From MB1-2 sp046566065 (lineage in GTDB: Bacteria > Actinomycetota > CADDZG01 > WHSQ01), in contig JBKHXK010000003.1 in NCBI GenBank assembly GCA_046566065.1, positions 46,649-110,648 of the forward strand: a stretch of 64,000 bases of DNA, written 5' to 3'. Shown in pieces: positions 55,659 to 64,000 of this stretch; positions within the stretch are counted from its first letter, which is position 1, and every line of letters starts with the position of its first letter. The notes below the pieces were generated by a model. The model ran no database searches and had not been told where the DNA came from. It saw only the letters and a list, made by a program, of their open reading frames with translations. A program made the position numbers and the translations under genes.

Positions 55659-56891
55659 GTGACGACGGAGTTCGACGTCGCGATCGTGGGCGGTGGTCCG
55701 GCCGGATCAGCGGCGGCTCATTACCTCGCGAGCCGGGGCCACTCCGTGATCGTCTGCGAGAAGAAGTCGTTCCCGCGCGAGAAGACGTGCGGCGACGGAC
55801 TCACTCCGCGCGCGGTCAAGGTCCTGGCCGAGATGGGTCTGACCGAAGAGCTCCAGACCTGGGAGCGCGTTCAGGGCCTGCGCGTACACGCCGCGGGCCG
55901 CACGATGGAACTCCCCTGGCCGAAGCTCGACGACTTCGACAACTACGGCCTGGTGAAGCCGCGCAAGGAACTGGACGAGATCGTTCTGAACAACGCCGAG
56001 GCCGCGGGGGCGAAGGTCCTCTACGAGACCGAAGCGAAGGAACCGCTCTTCGACCGCGGCGTGATGTGCGGCTTCGTCGCCAAGCGCGACGGCCAGAAGG
56101 AAGAGATCCGCGCGAAGTGGGTGATCTGCGCAGAGGGGGCCGCGACGAAGTTCGCACGCTCGCTCGGCCGCGTGCGGGACGAGGACTATCCGATGGGCTT
56201 CGCCATCCGTCAGTACTTCAAGTCCCCGATGGAGCACTCGGGATGGTTCGAGGCTTATCTCGACGTCCGTTCCGGCCCCAACCAACTGCCCGGCTACGGC
56301 TGGGTCTTCCCGGTCGGTGACGGAACCGTCAACGCCGGCGTGGGCCTGCTCTCGACCTACGGCGGGTGGCGTTCCGTGAACCTGCACGACCTGCAGAGCA
56401 ACTTCATCGCGCAGCTTCCGCCCGAGTGGGAAGTGAACGCGGAGACCGTCTGCTCCAAGCCGCGCGCGGGTCGCCTGTTCATGGGTGCCAGCGTGTGGCC
56501 CCCCCACGGCCCTGGTTTCCTGCTCGCGGGTGACGCCGCCGGGATGATCAACCCATGCAACGGCGAGGGGATCGCCTACGGCTACGAGACCGGTCGCATC
56601 GCCGGCCGCCACATCGACGAGGCTCTACGAGGTGGCTCCAGCCCGGTGCTCGATGGCTACACGCGCGAGCTCACCGACACCTATGGTCCGTATTTCCGTC
56701 TCGGCCGTCGCTTCGTGAGGTTGATCGGACATCCCGAGCTGATGGAGAAGCTGGTCGCGATGGCGATGCATTCGCGCACGGTGATGAGCTTCGCTCTCGT
56801 GTTGTTGGCGAACCTCGAGGACACGAAGGCTCACAACGCGGAACAGAAGGGTCTCAAGTTCATGAAGAAGCTCGCGGAGCTGAAGCCGTGA
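55659..56891 (+). CDS. Geranylgeranyl reductase family FAD protein (menaquinone reductase-like)
   Basis: A 410-residue flavoprotein with N-terminal GGGPAGSAAAHYLASRG, then CEKKSFPREKTCGDGLTPRAV and a later GDAAGMINPCNGEGIAYG, typical of the family. In actinobacteria such proteins reduce a double bond in the menaquinone side chain (MenJ) or archaeal-type lipids. GTG start after AAGGAAAGGC. It is coupled to nuoA through a GTGA overlap, which links it to the quinone-using complex I. Confidence 0.85.
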   Translation: MTTEFDVAIVGGGPAGSAAAHYLASRGHSVIVCEKKSFPREKTCGDGLTPRAVKVLAEMGLTEELQTWERVQGLRVHAAGRTMELPWPKLDDFDNYGLVKPRKELDEIVLNNAEAAGAKVLYETEAKEPLFDRGVMCGFVAKRDGQKEEIRAKWVICAEGAATKFARSLGRVRDEDYPMGFAIRQYFKSPMEHSGWFEAYLDVRSGPNQLPGYGWVFPVGDGTVNAGVGLLSTYGGWRSVNLHDLQSNFIAQLPPEWEVNAETVCSKPRAGRLFMGASVWPPHGPGFLLAGDAAGMINPCNGEGIAYGYETGRIAGRHIDEALRGGSSPVLDGYTRELTDTYGPYFRLGRRFVRLIGHPELMEKLVAMAMHSRTVMSFALVLLANLEDTKAHNAEQKGLKFMKKLAELKP

Positions 56892-57253
56892 CCCTGGGCG
56901 CCTATCTCCCGATCCTGTTCCTGATCATCCTGTCGACCGTGTTCGCGGTGGCTTCGATGCTGGCGGCTTCCAAGCTGACCCCCCGCAAGTGGACGGCCGC
57001 GAAGCTGCAGCCCTACGAGTCCGGGATCGTTCCTGAAGAAGGCAAAGAGGGGCAGCGGTTCCCGATCAAGTTCTATCTGACCGCCATGCTGTTCATCATC
57101 TTCGACATCGAGACCGTGTTCCTCTACCCGTGGGCCGTGGCGTACCGCGAGTTGGCCCTCTTCGGTCTGATCGAGATGGTGGTCTTCATCGTCATCCTGC
57201 TGTTCGCGTACGCATACGTCTGGAAGAGCGGAGGCCTCGAATGGGCGGAGTGA
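56888..57253 (+). CDS. nuoA: NADH-quinone oxidoreductase subunit A
   Basis: A 121-residue membrane subunit with three helices. KLQPYESGIVP and FPIKFYLTAMLFIIFDIETVFLYPWAVAY are the family signature. GTG overlaps the preceding stop (GTGA). Confidence 0.94.
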   Translation: MTLGAYLPILFLIILSTVFAVASMLAASKLTPRKWTAAKLQPYESGIVPEEGKEGQRFPIKFYLTAMLFIIFDIETVFLYPWAVAYRELALFGLIEMVVFIVILLFAYAYVWKSGGLEWAE

Positions 57254-57732
57254 GCGACGCGATCGGCGCGAACTTCGTGACCACGCAGCTCGACAAGGTG
57301 GTCAACTGGGCCCGCAAGTCCTCGTTGTGGCCTGCGACCTTCGGCCTGGCCTGTTGCGCGATCGAGATGATGGCCACGACGATGCCGCGTCACGACCTCG
57401 CTCGCTTCGGGATGGAGGCTTTCCGGGCCTCGCCTCGCCAGTCGGACCTCATGATCGTGGCGGGCCGCGTCTCTCAGAAGATGGCCCCCGTGCTCCGGCA
57501 GATCTACGACCAGATGACCGAGCCGAAGTGGGTCCTCTCTATGGGCGTGTGCGCTTCCTCCGGCGGCATGTTCAACAACTACGCGCTCGTGCAGGGGGTG
57601 GATCAGATCGTCCCGGTCGACATCTACGTTCCCGGTTGTCCGCCTCGGCCCGAGATGCTCATGGATGGGATCATGCTCCTCCACGACAAGATCTCGCGCG
57701 GCGAGTACGACGCTCGAAGGGTTACCGCGTGA
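57241..57732 (+). CDS. nuoB: NADH-quinone oxidoreductase subunit B
   Basis: A 163-residue subunit with the N2 [4Fe-4S] cluster: FGLACCAIEMM (two Cys), MGVCASSGGMF and VPGCPPRPEML. ATG 57241 is chosen as GGAGG lies 6 bases before it; it overlaps nuoA by 13 bases. A GTG at 57250 would also be in frame. Located at the peripheral arm next to the quinone site. Confidence 0.95.
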   Translation: MGGVSDAIGANFVTTQLDKVVNWARKSSLWPATFGLACCAIEMMATTMPRHDLARFGMEAFRASPRQSDLMIVAGRVSQKMAPVLRQIYDQMTEPKWVLSMGVCASSGGMFNNYALVQGVDQIVPVDIYVPGCPPRPEMLMDGIMLLHDKISRGEYDARRVTA

Positions 57733-58259
57733 CGAAGTTCGAAGCGGAGTGGGTCGCGGCCGACGAGTGGCGCGCTAAGGCCGAGGCGCTGCATGCAGAG
57801 GGATGGCTCGTCTCCGACCTATGCGGACTCGACGCGCGCGATCTCGGTTTCGACCATCGCTTCGAGGCCGTCGTCCAACTGCTCAACCGCGCCACCGGGG
57901 AGCGTCGCACGGTGCACGTTGCCGCAACCGGCGAGCCCCCGACCTGTCCCTCCGTCGTCGACCTATGGCCCACGGTCGGGTTCATGGAGCGGGAGGCGTT
58001 CGATCTGGTCGGTATCCGATTCGAGGGGCACGAGAACCTGCGCCGGATCATGATGCCGGACGAGTGGGAAGGGCATCCGCTGCGCAAGGATTACGGCGTC
58101 GGCAAGATCGCCGTCGAGTTCATCCCGCAGCCCTTCATGCAGATCGACGCGCCCGGGCAATCGACGATGAAGGGCGAGGCCGGCGTCAAGCTCGACCGGC
58201 TGGGCCAGGTCGTCGAGGAACCCGACCCGCAACCCGTGGCGGAGCCGGTGCAGTCATGA
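57729..58259 (+). CDS. nuoC: NADH-quinone oxidoreductase subunit C
   Basis: A 176-residue subunit. ATGEPPTCPSVVDLWPTVGFMEREAFDLVGIRFEGHENLRRIMMPDEWEGHPLRKDY contains the NuoC signature block (here shown split: PSVVDLWPTVGFMEREAFDL and RRIMMPDEWEGHPLRKDY). A GTG start overlaps the nuoB stop. Shorter and with a C-terminal tail unlike some homologs. Confidence 0.92.
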   Translation: MTKFEAEWVAADEWRAKAEALHAEGWLVSDLCGLDARDLGFDHRFEAVVQLLNRATGERRTVHVAATGEPPTCPSVVDLWPTVGFMEREAFDLVGIRFEGHENLRRIMMPDEWEGHPLRKDYGVGKIAVEFIPQPFMQIDAPGQSTMKGEAGVKLDRLGQVVEEPDPQPVAEPVQS

Positions 58260-59497
58260 CGATGACGCACGAGGTGGTCGAGCGGTTCGAGGCGCAAGGA
58301 CACGGGGCGTTCGTCGAGAGCTACGACCCGAGCGACGAACACATGACGATCAACATGGGACCGGTCCATCCGGCCACCCATGGCGTGCTGCGTCTGCTGC
58401 TCGAGCTCGACGGCGAGACCGTCGTGCGTTGCGAGCCGCGGATCGGCTACCTCCATACCGGCATCGAGAAGGAGTGCGAGGACCAGAACTGGCGCAGCGC
58501 GGTGACGGCGGTGACGCGCATGGATTACCTGGCGCAGTTCTTCAACGAGCAGGTTTACTGCCTGGCGGTCGAGGATCTGCTCGGGGTCGAGGTCCCCCCG
58601 CGCGGCAAGCACATCCGTACGTTGATCGCGGAGATGAACCGCTTGTCCAGCCACCTGGTCTGGTTCGGCACCCAAGCTCTGGACATGGGCGCGATGTCGG
58701 GGATGTTCTACGGCTTCCGCGAGCGGGAGTTGATCACGGACTTCTTCGAGATGGTCACCGGGCTTCGCATGAACAACGGCTACTTCATCCCTGGCGGCGT
58801 GTGGGAGGACCTGCCCGCCGGCTGGGAGCGCCCCTTGAGCGCGATCTTGAAGGCGATGCCGTCGCGGATCGACGAGTACGAGGAGCTTCTCTCCGAGAAC
58901 CCCGTCTTCATCGAGCGAACGATGGGTATAGGCGCCATCAGCGCCGCGGATTGCGAGCGTTTCGGCGCCACGGGACCGATCGCGCGCGCCGCCGGCATCG
59001 ATGCGGACATCAGACGCGACGCTCCTTACGACGCCTACGACCAGGTCACCTTCAACGTGCCCACCGCCGAGAGCGGCGATGTGTACGCGCGCTACCTCGT
59101 GCGCATGGCGGAGATGCGAGAGTCGGTGAAGATCGTCGAGCAGCTCGTCGCATCGATGCCGTCCGGTGACTTCAAGAACATGGACCCCAAGCTGACACCT
59201 CCGCCTCGCAGCGAGCTGAACCGCTCGATGGAGGCCGTTATCCACCACTTCAAGCTGATGACCCAGGGCTATCGGGTCCCTGCGGGCGAGACCTACCGGG
59301 CGATCGAATCGCCGCGGGGCGAGCTCGGTTGCTATCTGGTCTCCGACGGCGGCACCTCGCCCTATCGCTGCCACGTTCGCGACCCGTCCTTCGTCAACCT
59401 GCAATCGCTTCCCGTCATGGTCGAGGGCGGTTTGATCGCCGACCTGATCGCATCGATCGCGTCGGTCGACCCGGTGTTGGGGGGCGTCGATAGATGA
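58256..59497 (+). CDS. nuoD: NADH-quinone oxidoreductase subunit D
   Basis: A 413-residue 49-kDa-type subunit: MGPVHPATHGVLRLLLELDGE, EPRIGYLHTGIEK, RTLIAEMNRLSSHLVWFGT and ESPRGELGCYLVSDGG, plus RDPSFVNLQSLP. It forms the quinone site with NuoB. ATGA overlap with nuoC. Confidence 0.96.
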   Translation: MTMTHEVVERFEAQGHGAFVESYDPSDEHMTINMGPVHPATHGVLRLLLELDGETVVRCEPRIGYLHTGIEKECEDQNWRSAVTAVTRMDYLAQFFNEQVYCLAVEDLLGVEVPPRGKHIRTLIAEMNRLSSHLVWFGTQALDMGAMSGMFYGFRERELITDFFEMVTGLRMNNGYFIPGGVWEDLPAGWERPLSAILKAMPSRIDEYEELLSENPVFIERTMGIGAISAADCERFGATGPIARAAGIDADIRRDAPYDAYDQVTFNVPTAESGDVYARYLVRMAEMRESVKIVEQLVASMPSGDFKNMDPKLTPPPRSELNRSMEAVIHHFKLMTQGYRVPAGETYRAIESPRGELGCYLVSDGGTSPYRCHVRDPSFVNLQSLPVMVEGGLIADLIASIASVDPVLGGVDR

Positions 59498-60201
59498 CGA
59501 TCAAGCAGAAGCGGCGACCGGCTGACGCGCCGGCGCCCCAGGTCCTGACGCCCGAGCTTCGGAAAGAGGCGGAGGCGATAGCCGCGAAGTACCCCAACTC
59601 GCGCTCGGCGCTGCTGCCCCTGCTGTTCCTCGTTCAATCGGTGGAGGGGTACGTGACGGACGAGGGCATGCGCGAGGTAGCCGAGATACTGGATCTCACC
59701 CCTGCCCAGATCCTCGCGAGCGGCAGCTTCTACACGATGTTGAAGAAGAAGCCGCAGGGCGAATACCTGGTGTCGGTGTGCAGGAACATCTCGTGCACGC
59801 ACCTCGGCGCGCGCAAGGTGATCCGTGCGCTCGAACAACATCTCGGCATCGAGGCCGGCGAGACGACCGAAGACGGAAGGTTCTCGCTCGAAGCGGCGGA
59901 GTGTCTCGCCACGTGCGACGGCGCCCCCGCGATGCAGGTGAACTACGAGGACTTCTACAAGGTCAGTCCGGACGAGGCGGTCGAGATCGTCGACAAGCTC
60001 GCGCGCGGCGAGGTGGTGTTGAGCGTGCGCGGTGAACCGGTGAAGACCTCGAAAGAGATCTCGCACGAGACCGCCACCGCAGGGATCCGCCGGCCGGTGA
60101 CCAAGATGGAGGACATGCCCACGATGGGCGGCGAGTCCTTCAAGCTGGGTGACGACCCGGGGGTCCGACCTAAGGTCATGGGCAAGGAGCAGGAGGACTG
60201 A
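59494..60201 (+). CDS. nuoE: NADH-quinone oxidoreductase subunit E
   Basis: A 235-residue [2Fe-2S] subunit with VCRNISCTHLGA and AECLATCDGAPAMQV (four Cys). Residues past 170 form an extended polar tail, longer than the 24-kDa homolog of E. coli; it ends near GKEQED. Overlaps nuoD by ATGA and nuoF shares its stop base. Confidence 0.94.
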   Translation: MTIKQKRRPADAPAPQVLTPELRKEAEAIAAKYPNSRSALLPLLFLVQSVEGYVTDEGMREVAEILDLTPAQILASGSFYTMLKKKPQGEYLVSVCRNISCTHLGARKVIRALEQHLGIEAGETTEDGRFSLEAAECLATCDGAPAMQVNYEDFYKVSPDEAVEIVDKLARGEVVLSVRGEPVKTSKEISHETATAGIRRPVTKMEDMPTMGGESFKLGDDPGVRPKVMGKEQED

Positions 60202-61589
60202 TGGCTCCGCGAGAGACCTTGATGGTCACCAAGCGCCTGCGCGAGTTCCCGGACGACTCCTGGACGATCCAGCGTTACCTCGACACCGACGGTTACGCGG
60301 CGGCCCGCAAGGTCGTTACGCAGATGACGCCGGACGAGACGATCGAGCTCGTCAAGAGCTCGGGTCTGCGCGGACGGGGTGGAGCGGGCTTCCCCACGGG
60401 GATGAAGTGGTCGTTCGTCCCGAAGGACGTCTTCCCGAAGTACATCGTGGTCAATCACGACGAAGGCGAGCCCGGAACCTTCAAGGACCGCGAGCTGGCA
60501 GAGATGGATCCCCACCAGCTGATCGAAGGGATCACCATCGCTGCCTGGGCCAACCAGGCCAACAAGGCCTTCATCTACTGCCGCGGGGAGTTCGCGCTGG
60601 GCTCGCGGCGCATGGATCAGGCGATCGGCGAGGCCTACGCCAAGGGGTTCCTCGGCGAGGGGATCTTCGGCTCCAAGTTCGACCTCGACATCATCTTGCA
60701 CAGAGGCGCGGGTGCGTACATCTGCGGTGAGGAGTCCGCGCTGTTGGATTCCCTCGAGGGTTACCGCGGCCAGCCGCGGCTGCGACCGCCGTTCCCGGCC
60801 GTTAAGGGTCTCTACGGACAGCCGACGGTGGTCAACAACACCGAGACCTTGTCCGCTCTCCCGCACATCGTCACTAACGGCGTCGACTGGTTCAAGAAAT
60901 GGGGGACCGAGAAGTCGCCGGGCACGAAGGTCATGTCGGTCTCCGGTCACGTGAACCGGCCCGCCAACTACGAGGTCCCTCTCGGCACCTCGCTCGCCGA
61001 CATCCTCGAGCTGGCCGGAGGCATGCGCAACGGCCGCCCGGTCAAGGCCGTGATCCCGGGAGGCGCAAGCGCTCCGCTGCTCACCACGACGGACATCCCG
61101 ATGGACTTCGAGGCGCTGAAGGAGGCGGGCACGATGCTGGGCTCGGGGGCGATCGTGTTCATGGACGACACGACGTGCATGGTTCGCAACGCCCTCGTCA
61201 CCGCCGAGTTCTTCGCTCACGAGTCTTGTGGGAAGTGCACGCCTTGTCGCGAGGGAACCTGGTGGAAGGTGCGGGTACTCGAACGACTCGAGCACGGTGA
61301 AGGTCGTCAGGAAGACCTCGACCTGCTGCTCGACATCTGCGACGGGATGGACGGACGCTCCTTCTGCCCGCTGGGCGACGCGTCGGCCTGGGCCGTGCGA
61401 AGCAACGTGAAGCTGTTCCGAGACGAGTTCCAGGCACACGTAGACGCCGGACGTTGTCCGTTCGACGACGATCACGAGATGTTGGTCGGCGTTCGAGCCG
61501 GCGGTGATGTCGGCTTGGGCGAGGCGGGCGTGACCCCGCAGCCCTCCGCCGGTATCTGGACCGACGGAGATGCGGAGGGGCAGCCATGA
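60201..61589 (+). CDS. nuoF: NADH-quinone oxidoreductase subunit F
   Basis: A 462-residue NADH-binding subunit. FMN/NADH motifs GRGGAGFPTGMKW and CRGEFALGSRRMD, EGYRGQPRLRPPFPA, and the C-terminal ESCGKCTPCREGTW with a later Cys for the N3 [4Fe-4S] cluster. The first base of ATG is shared with the last base of the nuoE stop. It is the NADH entry of complex I. Confidence 0.96.
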   Translation: MAPRETLMVTKRLREFPDDSWTIQRYLDTDGYAAARKVVTQMTPDETIELVKSSGLRGRGGAGFPTGMKWSFVPKDVFPKYIVVNHDEGEPGTFKDRELAEMDPHQLIEGITIAAWANQANKAFIYCRGEFALGSRRMDQAIGEAYAKGFLGEGIFGSKFDLDIILHRGAGAYICGEESALLDSLEGYRGQPRLRPPFPAVKGLYGQPTVVNNTETLSALPHIVTNGVDWFKKWGTEKSPGTKVMSVSGHVNRPANYEVPLGTSLADILELAGGMRNGRPVKAVIPGGASAPLLTTTDIPMDFEALKEAGTMLGSGAIVFMDDTTCMVRNALVTAEFFAHESCGKCTPCREGTWWKVRVLERLEHGEGRQEDLDLLLDICDGMDGRSFCPLGDASAWAVRSNVKLFRDEFQAHVDAGRCPFDDDHEMLVGVRAGGDVGLGEAGVTPQPSAGIWTDGDAEGQP

Positions 61590-64000
61590 GCGCGGAAGGC
61601 AACGGCGTGCCGCCGGCAGACGACCGCGTTTCCGTAACGATCAACGGGCAGACGGTCAAGACGGACAAGGGCCGTCTCTTGATCGACGTCGCGGAAGAGA
61701 TGGGTGTCTTCGTCCCGCGCTTCTGCTACCACCCCGGCATGAAATCGGTGGCCGTCTGTCGCATGTGCCTCGTCCAGGTCGAGGGGCAGGGCAAGTTGCT
61801 GCCCGCCTGCGCCACGCCGGTGGCCGAGGACATGAAGGTGAACACCGTCGACCAGAACGCCGTGGACGCGCAGCGAGACATGCTCGAGTTCCTCCTGATC
61901 AACCACCCGCTCGACTGTCCGATCTGCGACCGCGCCGGCGAGTGCCCCTTGCAGGACCAGACGCTGGCCCACGGCCCGGGCTCCTCGCGCTACATCGAGC
62001 CGAAGCGCACCTACGAGAAGGCGCTCGAGATCTCGGACCTGGTCGTCCTCGATCGCGAACGGTGCGTGCTGTGCTGGAGGTGCGTGCGGTTCTCCGACGA
62101 GATCGCCGGGGACCGCTTCATCCAACTCGTCGATCGGGGGGCCGGGACACAGATCCTTACCTTCAACGACGAGCCTTTCGACAGCTACTTCTCGGGTAAC
62201 ACGATCCAGATCTGCCCGGTCGGCGCACTCACCTCCAAGCCTTACCGGTTCGTGTCGCGGCCATGGGACCTCGAGACCGCTCCCAGTGTCTGCAACTACT
62301 GCTCGGTCGGGTGCCCGATGACCAACGAGTCGCGCTCCGGAAAGATGGTGCGCGTTCAGGCACTTCCCAACGAGCAGGTGAACGAGTTCTGGATGTGCGA
62401 CAAGGGCCGTTTCGGATACCACTTCGTGTCCGACGAGGACCGGCTCGAGAACCCATTGCTGCGCGGCGATGACGACGTCTTCCAGCCCACAACCTGGGGA
62501 CAGGCCTACAGAGCCATCGCGGATGCGATCGAGGGCAAGAGCCGCATCGGGGTGATCGCGGGTGGGCACCTGACCACGGAAGACGCTTACGGGATCTCTC
62601 GCCTCGCCCGCGACGTTCTGAAGACGGGCGACATCGACTCTCGCCTGCAGGACGCCGGCGCCCGCTACGAAGCGGCGCTGGCCGTTCACGGTGCCGCGGG
62701 CTCGAGCGCGCGGCTTGACGATCTGGATTCCGCCAAGACGATCGTCTACGTCGGCGCCGACCCGAAGGAGACGCTGCCCGTCCTCTTCCTGAGGTTGCGA
62801 GGTGCGGCTCTGGACGAGGGAGCCAACCTCGTCGTGGTCTCGCCGCGAGAGATGTCGTTGGACACGATCGCTCGCGACGTGCACAGATGCGCCCCGGGGG
62901 CCGAGGCCGACGCCTTGTCCGCGCTCTCGCTCGACGGCGACGTCGTGGTCGTGTGGGGTCCTGCCTCGCCGGGCCGCGACGAGTCCCGTACCGCCGAGGC
63001 GGTCGCCGCGCTCGCTGCGGGCACCGGCGGCAAGCTCCTCGTTTGCCCGCCGCACGCCGGCTCGCAAGGGATGATCGACATGGGCGTCTACCCGACGCTC
63101 GGCCCGGGTTACACCCCCGTCAAGGAACCCGGTCGGGACACCCGGGCGATGCTGGAGGCGGCCGCCGCGGGCGAGCTTGACGTCTTGTTCCTGTTCGGCG
63201 CCGACGTGCTGCGCGACTTCCCGGACCGTGACCTCGCCGAGCGCGCTCTCGGGTCCGACACTTTCATAGTCGTGGTCGAGCTCTTCGCCACCGAGACCGC
63301 ATCGCACGCCGACGCTCTTCTTCCGAGCGCGACGCATGCCGAACGAGAGGGGACCTACACCAACCTCGAGCGCAGACTGCAGAAGCTCGAGAAGCTCCTG
63401 CCCCCACCCGGTTCCGCCAAGGAGCCGTGGGCGATCTGCGCGGGTCTGGCCGCCGCGCTGGGGGCCGAGTGGAAGTGGAAGAGCTTCATGGACGTGTGGA
63501 ACGACATCAAAGCCAACGTCAAGACCCACTCCGGTGTCGACGTCGAGGCCCTCGCGCAGGACATGCCACAGAGCGCGCTGCAGTACGAATCCGCGTTCGG
63601 GGACATGGGGGCCGACACTCCGCACCCTGCGGTCGCCGGTCCGGGCGGCCAGTACCCGAAAGGGTTCCGTCAGGGGGCTCCTTTCCAGACCGGGCAGAAC
63701 TGGCCTCTCTCGTGGGAGTTGCGAGCCTTCGAGGCCGAACAACGCCCCGGTCACATCCCTGCAGTGAACGGAGCCGGGGGTGCGACCGAGCGGGGCGGGA
63801 CCGTCGAGGACTCTCAGCCGGTCGCGGCCGAGAACGGGACCTTCGTTCTGCTGACCGGACGGCAGATCTATGACGAGGGGACGATGGTCTCCAAGAGCGC
63901 GGCCCTCCGTCGCCTTCAGAAGAAACCGTTCGTCGAGCTGAGCGACGAGGACGCCAAGGCCCTCGGGATCGACGACGGCTCGGACGTGGTGATCGAAGGC
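61586..64000 (+). CDS. nuoG: NADH-quinone oxidoreductase subunit G (5' part, cut by window end)
   Basis: At least 805 codons, open to the last base. N-terminal [2Fe-2S] (FCYHPGMKSVAVCRMCLVQ), then the DCPICDRAGECPLQDQ cluster ligands, ERCVLCWRCVRF and SVCNYCSVGCPM, giving the usual 2Fe-2S and [4Fe-4S] sets; a molybdopterin-oxidoreductase-like domain follows, with TASHADALLPSATHAEREGTYTNLE, and a dinucleotide-binding-like end starts near the window edge. ATGA overlap with nuoF. The rest of the nuo operon is probably downstream. Confidence 0.95.
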   Translation, partial: MSAEGNGVPPADDRVSVTINGQTVKTDKGRLLIDVAEEMGVFVPRFCYHPGMKSVAVCRMCLVQVEGQGKLLPACATPVAEDMKVNTVDQNAVDAQRDMLEFLLINHPLDCPICDRAGECPLQDQTLAHGPGSSRYIEPKRTYEKALEISDLVVLDRERCVLCWRCVRFSDEIAGDRFIQLVDRGAGTQILTFNDEPFDSYFSGNTIQICPVGALTSKPYRFVSRPWDLETAPSVCNYCSVGCPMTNESRSGKMVRVQALPNEQVNEFWMCDKGRFGYHFVSDEDRLENPLLRGDDDVFQPTTWGQAYRAIADAIEGKSRIGVIAGGHLTTEDAYGISRLARDVLKTGDIDSRLQDAGARYEAALAVHGAAGSSARLDDLDSAKTIVYVGADPKETLPVLFLRLRGAALDEGANLVVVSPREMSLDTIARDVHRCAPGAEADALSALSLDGDVVVVWGPASPGRDESRTAEAVAALAAGTGGKLLVCPPHAGSQGMIDMGVYPTLGPGYTPVKEPGRDTRAMLEAAAAGELDVLFLFGADVLRDFPDRDLAERALGSDTFIVVVELFATETASHADALLPSATHAEREGTYTNLERRLQKLEKLLPPPGSAKEPWAICAGLAAALGAEWKWKSFMDVWNDIKANVKTHSGVDVEALAQDMPQSALQYESAFGDMGADTPHPAVAGPGGQYPKGFRQGAPFQTGQNWPLSWELRAFEAEQRPGHIPAVNGAGGATERGGTVEDSQPVAAENGTFVLLTGRQIYDEGTMVSKSAALRRLQKKPFVELSDEDAKALGIDDGSDVVIEG

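Noticed and set aside
61472..63754. 760-codon minus-strand frame antisense to nuoG
   Set aside because: Long only because of codon bias of nuoG; no domain recognised, and nuoG motifs are intact on the plus strand.
1..64000. CRISPR arrays, tRNA, rRNA, insertion sequences, prophage
   Set aside because: No regular repeat-spacer pattern, no tRNA T-loop signature in a cloverleaf context, no transposase or phage gene was seen.

Overview
The window is high-GC, densely packed DNA from a chromosome of the phylum Actinomycetota, probably a deep or uncultured lineage. Evidence for this is a WhiB regulator, a BldC-type small helix-turn-helix gene next to the 33-residue ribosomal protein bS22, Rex placed ahead of the hem genes, an F420-type luciferase-like oxidoreductase, a MarP-like protease and an assimilatory APS reductase/sulfite reductase pair. 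Unlike most described actinobacteria it carries a System I (Ccm) cytochrome c maturation set. No tRNA, rRNA, CRISPR array, insertion sequence or phage gene was seen.

Layout. 1-5.3 kb: 3' end of a MarP-like protease, a repeat-bearing 0.5 kb gene-free stretch, an SDR oxidoreductase, a phosphatase-like gene with an M29-type aminopeptidase, a BldC-like regulator, a Clp1-like P-loop protein and bS22. 5.3-8.7 kb: WhiB, SAM hydrolase, NAD-dependent epimerase and an acyltransferase (mycobacterial Rv0500A-Rv0502 order, with three extra genes). 8.7-11.4 kb: assimilatory sulfate reduction with two tiny genes. 11.4-17.9 kb: receiver protein, sugar isomerase, secreted nuclease/phosphatase, acyl-CoA ligase, Crp/Fnr regulator, ResA-CcdA and a frameshifted VOC gene. 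18.0-24.8 kb: rex and the heme/siroheme operon hemA-hemC-cobA/hemD-hemB-hemL.

25.0-30.3 kb (minus strand): a menaquinol:cytochrome c oxidoreductase operon with split cytochrome b, Rieske protein, diheme cytochrome c, a 2x[4Fe-4S] ferredoxin and three unassigned membrane proteins. 30.4-40.2 kb: ccmCD, then an F420-type oxidoreductase, a nucleotidyltransferase and a VanY-like peptidase, then ccmE-ccmF-ccmH-(ccmI-like)-(unknown)-ccmA-ccmB. 40.2-53.4 kb: copper handling and a caa3-type oxidase (CopC, thioredoxin-like lipoprotein, extra subunit III, TlpA, cupredoxins, CtaCDEF, CtaG twice, CtaB, CtaA). 53.4-64 kb: polyprenyl diphosphate synthase, a second cupredoxin membrane protein, a geranylgeranyl-reductase-family enzyme and nuoABCDEFG, cut by the window end.

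Together this is nearly a full aerobic respiratory chain (complex I, bc complex, caa3 oxidase) with the heme, heme A, quinone side-chain, cytochrome c and copper functions that mature it. Perfect Rex-type operators before rex/hem and before the nuo group suggest shared NADH/NAD+ control. Many transcripts look leaderless: a -10 hexamer (TANNNT) lies 6-9 nt before the start codon in at least a dozen genes. Gene overlaps of the ATGA/GTGA kind are the rule inside operons.
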